Source: Isoetes taiwanensis (taxonomy: Eukaryota > Streptophyta > Lycopodiopsida > Isoetales > Isoetaceae). Taken from it: a stretch of DNA of 64,000 nt. The DNA lies in contig JAJEKV010000679.1 of NCBI GenBank assembly GCA_021234155.1, forward strand, positions 55,143 to 119,142, written 5' to 3'. This document shows, one piece after another, positions 57,890 to 64,000 of this stretch (positions within the stretch are counted from its first letter, which is position 1; each line of letters begins with the position of its first letter). The notes under the pieces are model-generated. The model had not been told where the DNA came from, ran no database searches, and worked only from the letters and a program-made list of their open reading frames with translations. The position numbers and the translations under genes are program-made.

Positions 57890-58204
57890 ATGTCGATGGA
57901 ATCAATCAACGCAAGGCTCACCCAAATGAGAAACCAGATGCACCAACTGATTCACTGGCCCACCCCATTGATGAACGCCCAAGAATATGCACCTGCGCCA
58001 CCACCTCCTCCACCACTACCTCAGCAAGGCGTTGAGAAGGTTCCACAACCAGAAGGGGATGGCAATCAGGAAAATGTCAGGGACAGAAAGAGGAAAAGAA
58101 GAAACCGAAGGACTCCAATACCATCCAGCTCCAGTTCATCAGACACTTCTGGCAGCCAAGACAGTTCTAGCTCAGAGAGTGAGTCGGATACATCACAGGT
58201 AAGA
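57890..58204 (+). pseudogene. Chromovirus gag N-terminus
   Basis: The frame starts MSMESINARLTQMRNQMHQL, has a proline run (PAPPPPPPLPQQG), a basic stretch (RDRKRKRRNRR) and a serine-rich acidic stretch ending SESESDTSQVR, as expected for a Ty3/gypsy gag N-terminus. The last codons before the breakpoint contain CAG|GTAAGAG, a consensus splice donor. Beyond 58204 the frame enters LTR sequence. Undoing the inversion joins it in frame to GYIEGLNSN at 44410, but most of the capsid domain is absent. Confidence 0.6.
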
Positions 58205-58683
58205 GCTATGAACTCTACTCCACCTACCTGCTCCAGACGCACTTCCTTCCATCCCTAGTGTCTCCATTGCTCCTTGACGTGGTCGAAGTCGTGCTCCCTC
58301 CACGATCATGCACACACTTTGGGGGCTGCTGCACCAGGCTATGCTACGACGAACGATGCTCGAAACGGGGTTTCAAGTGCGTAGATGAGAGTTCAGGTGC
58401 TAGAGTCAGGGAAAGGGTCTAGGGTTAGGGTTTGAACCAATATAGGTGAGGGTCCACATGGGATGCCACGTGGCACCACTAGGATGGGGCCGTGTGGCGG
58501 TTGCCCAATAGGATAAGGCCATGTGGAAATGGGCCTTATCCTAAGGTTATCTAAGTTAAACAATTAACTTAGATATGTGCCCCTTGCCACTTCTAAGGTA
58601 TACAAGGCTACATGTGTAGACTTGTAGAGTGACGGGTCCAGGAATATACGTATTTATGGCGTATATTCCCCTGGAACGTCACA
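58205..58683 (-). repeat. 5' third of the chromovirus 5' LTR
   Basis: This matches 35625-36104 of the intact LTR in the same orientation, including the telo box (58420-58433) and G-box palindrome (58464-58475). It starts CTATGAAC exactly where the inverted piece at 44411 leaves off and ends at the outer edge of the element. Confidence 0.88.
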
Positions 58684-59569
58684 CAGACCCTCTATTATTT
58701 TGAACGAGCGCATTATTTATCAACCACCGTCGTGTTCCACGGGTAAATCCGTGGTATACCTAGGTCTTTGACATATTAAAGCCATAAAAAAGGGGGTTAC
58801 ACGGTGTTTTTGTGGACGTGGGTGGTTTTTTATGATTTAAGGCTAGTTTAAACATGGCTATGGTTGATAACTAAGACGTTTGCCTTAGTTTGTGATAACT
58901 TTTGCAAATGTTTTTTTTTTTCCAAACTTTTTTGTTGGAAAAAAATGTTTTAATTGAAAAATGAGATTTTTGTGGTACACCATTGTTAGAAAAGGAAACC
59001 AAGTCACTAAAGATAAAGAACAAAAAATGGACAAAGGCCTTTTTATTCTTTAAAAAACAACCACAAGAAAAAATGTACAATCTAAAATAGGCAAAGACCA
59101 CCTCTTTCTTAAGAGGCCAATAAAAAAGCTCTAATAATGAATTTTATGGCAAACAATTGTTAGAAGCAAAACTACCCAAGTCAAGTCACTAAAGATAAAG
59201 AACAAAAAAAAGTGAAAGAAACCTTTTATTTTTTTAAAAGGCCATCGCGACATTGGATGTTTTATAAACACGGAAAATGTGCAATCGAAAATGCAAAGGC
59301 CTTCTATTTTTAAAAGGCTAATACAATGTTTTAAAAAGGCTACAACAACTTTGTAACGAATACAACATCAAACATCGACCAGCTTCAAACATCGACTAAC
59401 AACAGAATCTGACTCGATTGCCAAGTTTCAAACAAATGGCCGATGGAGAAGCTGCAAGCGAAGTGTCCTCAGGAAAGAAGTTGTGAATTTTGATGTCATT
59501 GCTATTGCCATGAATTTTTGCAGGAAAGTTTGCGCAAAAGTACCTACAGACAATAAGAGCATAGAGGAA
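58684..59569. other. Flank of the chromovirus, diverged repeats
   Basis: No gene is recognised. The phrase AAGTCACTAAAGATAAAGAA occurs twice (about 59000 and 59190), each followed by runs of A and an AAAGGCC phrase, giving a diverged repeat of about 190 bp. Confidence 0.5.
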
Positions 59570-60410
59570 TTTTTTTTTTTTTTGAGGGATAAAATAGACT
59601 TTATTTACTTTAAGAGTTCAGCCTCGCACATGGGGCATACAGGGCTAACGTTATATCCCATTTTGAGACTAGTTGGTTGACCCTTAGAACCCTGTGGATC
59701 ACTTGCCAAAGGAAAGTGTTAATCCGTGGGGGCGGATATTTCAGCCAAGCATTTCTCCAGATGTTTTTAAGGTTTTCCTCTGTGATCACTAGTTCTCATT
59801 TGGTAGATATTGGAAGTAACCCCTTAGTCCTCAAGCTTCTGTAACTTGATTTCACAAACTTGTTTGACTGAATAGCAAGGTGCAAAACCCATGTGTTTGG
59901 GAGTACCATATGCCACACATTCCCATATTATTTTGCTATTCCATAATTTTTTCGCCTCTTTACAATCCTTGCATCAACCACAATACATAAGGAGCCTTGT
60001 TTGTTATGCAATACCACTGGTACCCACCATTGGGGGAAAGTCTCTACTTCGAATTTGTTGATGTCAAGCATAAATGGCATAAATAGTTTTTTTATGACAT
60101 GCCAAGCCGAAATTAATTCCTTTAGGAATGGAGAAGCTTCTCTACATGGCTTAAGATAAAAAAAAGAGTGACCATGGGAGCGAGAGCTTATTATGCTTAC
60201 ATGAAACTAATAGAGCCTGATTGATGAGGTGCATACCTGGAGACTTCACATTTTTCTGTAAGATCATCCATAAATTTGACTATTAATACTTTGCTCTGTA
60301 ATGATATGTAGACCATTCGAATTCCTCTTTCTGTCTTGTTTCTCTTGCACTTCCACCAAGCAATTTTTACCACTCCATTCCCTCCCCAAACAAAATTGCG
60401 GATTGTTTAT
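59570..60410 (-). mobile_element. 5'-truncated LINE tail
   Basis: A run of 14 T at 59570-59583 is the A tail of a minus-strand LINE. Reading up from about 60410 on the minus strand gives FVWGGNGVVKIAWWKCKRNK and IRMVYISLQSKVLIVKFM, the region after RT in plant L1-type LINEs, then stops. 5' truncation is typical of LINE insertion. Confidence 0.65.
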
Positions 60411-60448
60411 GGGATTTGTGATTTTTGAATTATAATAAATAGATATAA

Positions 60449-60512
60449 GTACTTGATATTTTTGATCTATTTAATAGTTTGTACTTGATATTTTTGATCT
60501 ATTTAATGGTTT
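60449..60512. repeat. 32-bp tandem duplication
   Basis: GTACTTGATATTTTTGATC..AGTTT occurs at 60449-60480 and 60481-60512 with one difference. Confidence 0.9.
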
Positions 60513-61075
60513 ATCTGTTAGTTTTGAAGTTGCCCACTCAAATCAGCAATCATTCTAAATTTCTAAATCGTATATGATACAAGATCGGCCTTGAATACCT
60601 AGACGTACCTTGTGACATAGCTCACCCTGGCAGCCATGCAGATTCAACAATGCCCAAGCCATGTGAATCTTACTGTTCTTTTTGTTCCCTGTTGTATAGT
60701 TATGCTACTCACTATTCTTTAACTTGATTTAATACAGAGAACACCAGTTAAGATGTAAATGGAGTGTAACACTTAACATGATAGGTCTGCAGCACAATGC
60801 CTCACAATTTATTAAAATGAGTGGCATCAATATCTTGGTCATTCTTGCTGTGCTTTAAGGTAAGACATGCGCCTTGCAATGAGAAGTTACAAAATTAGTG
60901 AATTGCAATCTGCCAAAGCCTTCGTCCAATTGTGGCCAAGAAGATTCACTATCCTATACAAAGCTGATCTCCTCAAAGAAAGTATTTACTTTATTCTGGA
61001 TTAAGTGCATATTGATATGCACTCTGTACCTTATTTCATAGCTCATATGCATGTGCTTGGTCAGAACTTTGCTTC
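60513..61075. other. Intergenic, downstream of the Coa1-like gene
   Basis: No gene is recognised; it probably includes the 3' untranslated region of the minus-strand gene that stops at 61076. Confidence 0.5.
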
Positions 61076-62586
61076 TCATCTTGGAGTCAAGCTCTCTTTT
61101 AGCTTTGTTTCAGCTAGCTTCAGCTCGTTCTCTTCGTCCTTTTCATCCTGTGCATCAAATTCAGACTGTGCAGCCATAGCTTTTACAATGGGTTCTCTAA
61201 GCTCTGAAATCAGTCCACCACCAACTTCATACTCCGCTTCATCTCCCATCAAATAAAGACGCTGATCCACCCCTGCTGTTGGGATGTCCACGGCAAGAAG
61301 TTTAAATTCATACTGTTTACCACATTGTATCAGAACCAGTTAAGATTGGAATTTAAAAGAGTTTAAATGCAAAAAGTCATGTACCTGACCAGATTTTTTC
61401 TTTGTCTCAACGCTTACTAGGCCCTTTCTTTCAGAACCTTGAACTGGAAAAATGAGAAAGCATCGTTTACTGCTTAGTCTTGGCCGTAATCGCTTCAAAC
61501 GAATACCGCCTCCAGTCATCACATAGGCACGCACATCAGTACCAGATAGAGGAGCTCCAAGAGCCTTCAAGACATCTGCTGAAGTATTAAGCTTGCGCAT
61601 AACAATTCTGTAGACTGCATCTGGATTAATTGTAAACCTGGCCTTTAAGAATAAGCCCTGAGAACAAGAAAATAACATATAGCAAGTAAGCATCAAATAA
61701 CCCGAGCTAAACAAGACAAACTTTATTTCCACTGAGATTGATTCTATAATATCAATTTGCCTAAACAAGATGGTGTAATTCACGAAAAAACAAATTTGGT
61801 ACACAATATGGATCAATGCCTTGACGCAACTGAAGTGGCATATTAATTTGCCTAAACAAGATGGTGTACTTCAAGAAAGAACAAATTTGGTACACAAAAG
61901 GGATCATTGCCTTGATGTCCCTTAAGAACAAATACTTTGGACCTTACCGTAAATGCTACCATTGCTGCCGCCAGAGCAAGGAATCCAAACTTGGCCATAC
62001 CCTCAGACAATGTTACAAACATACTAGCAACGCCAAACATAATTCTCCATAACAGGAGACATGTACCTAGGCCAACTGCTCCCACAAGTAAGAGATAGTT
62101 TCTCTTCCAAAACGCTTCCAGCTGAAGCCTTATAGCATCACCATAGGTAGACAGGGTCTTTTTTACACCATCAACTGGTTTAGACAAGCCTACTACAAAT
62201 TGTTTGGATGCAGCAGCTGCATTACTCTGTTTAGCTCCAGCAAGGGCAGCTTTGGGCTTCTCAATAACTGCCTGTCTCACCTTCTCACCAAACGATTTCA
62301 GCTCCCCAGAACTTAGTTTCCTATGCAAGAACTGAATCCTTGGCTCCAGTAGCTTGATGCTTTTTTGCCCTTTGTTGAAAGAAGACAAACCTAATTGACC
62401 TCTTCTGATGGATCGGAAAACACCACTACATAATGCATTATTAGAACCTAAGAATGTTCCACTTACACCAAACTCGTCATGAAAAGAGCGATTAAATATA
62501 GAAACTTTTGAAGACCCAAGAGTAGAATGACCCTGTAAAATCCTCAATCTCCGAAATAAACCTTCTGCGCCTCTTCTACTTGCCAT
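61076..62586 (-). CDS. Mitochondrial Coa1/Tim21-like membrane protein
   Basis: Three exons fit GT-AG rules and phase 0: 62586-61948, 61657-61385 and 61312-61076, giving 382 residues. The N-terminus (MASRRGAEGLFRRLRILQGH) is basic and without acidic residues over most of its first 30, as in mitochondrial presequences. Residues 164-188 (LLLVGAVGLGTCLLLW..) and 199-213 are hydrophobic and probably membrane-spanning. The following domain (ARFTINPDAVYRIVMRKL, VLKALGAPLSGTDVRAYVM, then CFLIFPVQGSERKGLVSV and YEFKLLAVDIP) has the pattern of the Coa1/Tim21 fold involved in cytochrome oxidase assembly or inner-membrane import. The tail is acidic. All exons are intact. It diverges from ABCI12 and shares its promoter. 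The family call is from pattern, not alignment. Confidence 0.85.
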
Positions 62587-62774
62587 TTCCTCGTCTATTT
62601 CATCAAAGAAGACAATCGCCCATGAATGGGCGAGTCTTCCGCTTCACCCAGACTGATGCCCTTGCTTTCACTTCTCACAGACAAAAATAAAAGGCCTAGA
62701 TGTGGGCCTTACGGACGTGGAATAATCTATTGTTTTATCAAAAACCCAAAAACCCAATTACCTTTCTTTCAGTA
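62587..62774. promoter_or_regulatory. Short divergent promoter with Site II-like motifs
   Basis: Only 188 bp separate the two start codons. The palindrome CGCCCATGAATGGGCG (62617-62632) contains TGGGC on both strands, and TGGGCC lies at 62703-62708. Site II motifs (TGGGCC/T) are common in plant promoters of nuclear genes for organelle proteins, which fits both neighbours. An upstream in-frame ATG for the plus gene at 62700 may give a longer N-terminus. Confidence 0.6.
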
Positions 62775-63966
62775 ATGGCGAATTCCAATGTTCAAATCTC
62801 ATCCTATGCCATATCCAGCATTGGAGCGCCAGGGTTCCGATTTGAACGAGGAAATCAGATTCTATTTGGGTCCTTGCAGCGCAAGGGAATTTGCGTTAGG
62901 ATTAGTTTGTCCATCTCAAGAAGTAACTGTTCTTGCTTCGCTATTAAGGATGGTAAAGAAGCCAGCGGAAGTGGACGAAGTTTGAGGGAATTGTTTGTTT
63001 CCGCTCAGGAACCGGTTGGAGAGAAGGTGGTGAGATTGGTTGCCGGAGCCACATCTGCTCCCTTGGCCCAGTATATTTCCTCGCCTCTTACCTGGTTGCA
63101 TTCTTTGGATCCACGGGTGAAACAGGTACTCATTCTTACTCCTTTGGGTAAACACTAATGTTGCAATCCGCATGAGGTGAAAATCTTGTGTGCTGAAAAA
63201 TTACACATATACTTTACTTTTGTCAATGAAGCTGTTGAGAGGAACAACACATCATAAAAGTTGCAAATAGGAATACAAGACAATGCAAGAAAAAATGAAT
63301 CATTTTTCTGGCCCTAATACAATTGATTTTACCTTCCCCCTAGCTGGACGTGAGTGATGTATATTTGGTCTCATAGACCCAAGCGGTCTCTCATAGACGT
63401 TAATATAATCTTTCTTTCTAAGTTTCTCTAGGTAGAGTGTTCTCTCATCACTTCATCTTGTTTCAGACATCTCATCACTTCATCTTGTTTCAGACATCAT
63501 TTGAACATGTCTTTCTGATTTACATTACATTGTCATTCGACAGGCATGGTTGCTCGCTCTGGTGTTGCTTCCGTCACGATCAAATGCAGCAGCTCGCTTG
63601 CTGATTGTTGTTGTTCTGACTGCAATTACAATCTCGACCCTTCCGAGGCGATCTTGGCAGGTATTTTATTGCAATACGGGAATTAATAAAGGGCTCTATG
63701 CAAGCCTGGATCTAAACATCTCTTCTCAGGACCAACTGGGGCGTATGGCAATACTATCTGCATTCCTGTTTGTTATGGTGGCACTGGGCACAGATGGAGT
63801 GCCACCTCTAGTACAGGCACGGACGCCACCTCCGCAATTAGAGCTTTTGTCTTCCTTACCTCCAGCTATGGGGGGCTATAGCTATATTGTCATGAAGCTT
63901 GGTCCCCTGCAACTAACCAGAAAAGGTTTATCACTAGCTGCCACAGCTGCTTGCCTATCATTCACA
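62775..63966 (+). CDS. ABCI12: ABCI12-like plastid EcfT-type transporter, 5' part
   Basis: Exons at 62775-63125, 63544-63660 and 63730-63966 have GT-AG borders and phase 0; the gene continues past the window. The first exon has a Ser-rich, acid-poor start like a plastid transit peptide and then PLAQYISSPLTWLHSLDPRVK. Exons two and three give AWLLALVLLPSRSNAAARLL, TLPRRSWQDQLGRM, AILSAFLFVMVALGTDGVPP and GGYSYIVMKLGPLQLTRKGL. This is the order seen in plant ABCI12, whose domain is the EcfT/CbiQ transmembrane component of ECF-type importers; the substrate in plants is not established. The intron at 63661-63729 is only 69 bp. A start at 62700 is possible in the same frame. Confidence 0.9.
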
Positions 63967-64000
63967 GTGAGTTGCATTGAATCTTGTTAGAGGACATGTT

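Larger units (their letters stand above)
34470..58683 (-). mobile_element. Rearranged chromovirus with nested insertions
   Basis: One Ty3/gypsy insertion appears to span the whole interval. Its outer ends are TGTGACG at 34470 and CGTCACA at 58683, with flanking pentamers TAGAC (34465-34469) and CAGAC (58684-58688), equal except for one transition. On the minus strand: 5' LTR (split), primer site, leader, histone H3-like ORF, accessory ORF region, gag, protease, RT, RNase H, integrase with chromodomain, long 3' untranslated region, polypurine tract and 3' LTR. An inversion of 44411-58204 now places the 5' part in plus orientation. A TIR element (39455-43046) and a LINE (about 45700-53648) are inserted in it. 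The element is dead, but its parts can be ordered. The single-insertion reading is inference from the flanks and the reciprocal LTR breakpoints. Confidence 0.75.

Overview
This is nuclear DNA from a land plant with a large, transposon-packed genome. The host-type genes are eukaryotic and plant: a plastid ABCI12-like transporter gene with introns, a spliced mitochondrial Coa1/Tim21-like gene, an intronless PLS-class PPR gene and a decayed UBP6-type deubiquitinase. The style of the PPR protein recalls ferns, but nothing in the window proves the species. I estimate that more than two thirds of the window is mobile-element DNA, much of it nested.

Layout. 1-3.2 kb: decayed LINE. 3.4-4.1 kb: tRNA-like SINE interrupted by a complete 471-bp TRIM. 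4351-13501: hAT-like DNA element bounded by an 8-bp target duplication, split by a 6.8-kb Tat-like Ty3/gypsy element. 13.6-15.7 kb: UBP6-like pseudogene. 16.0-17.1 kb: one end of a CACTA-like element and a 402-bp hAT MITE. 18-29 kb: sparse DNA with a second SINE copy, a LINE tail, possible unrecognised exons and an old chromovirus remnant. 29.1-30.8 kb: PPR gene. 31.2-32.5 kb: LINE ORF1-like remnant. 34470-58683: one heavily rearranged chromovirus. 59.6-60.4 kb: LINE tail. 61.1-64.0 kb: divergent Coa1-like and ABCI12 genes sharing a short promoter.

The main discovery is in the chromovirus. It has a 3' LTR, polypurine tract, pol with an integrase chromodomain, protease, part of gag, a tRNA-Met primer site and a split 5' LTR. 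The outer flanks differ by one C/T transition (TAGAC/CAGAC), as expected of an aged 5-bp target duplication. The 5' LTR is cut into two pieces whose breakpoints are exactly reciprocal, which indicates that 44411-58204 was inverted inside the element. Undoing that inversion puts an intact 385-codon ORF (54084-55241) in sense orientation between the primer site and gag. This ORF encodes a histone H3 chimera: it starts like the H3 tail (ARTKQT, then R8 and K9), carries about 280 extra residues with an acidic run, and ends with a nearly complete H3 histone fold. A second, unrecognised ORF region lies between it and gag. A chromovirus that carries both a chromodomain and its own H3-like protein is, as far as I know, undescribed.

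Two later insertions sit in the chromovirus: a 3592-bp element with 25-bp perfect inverted repeats in the reverse transcriptase, and a nearly full-length LINE with a 35-nt A tail in the 5' leader.
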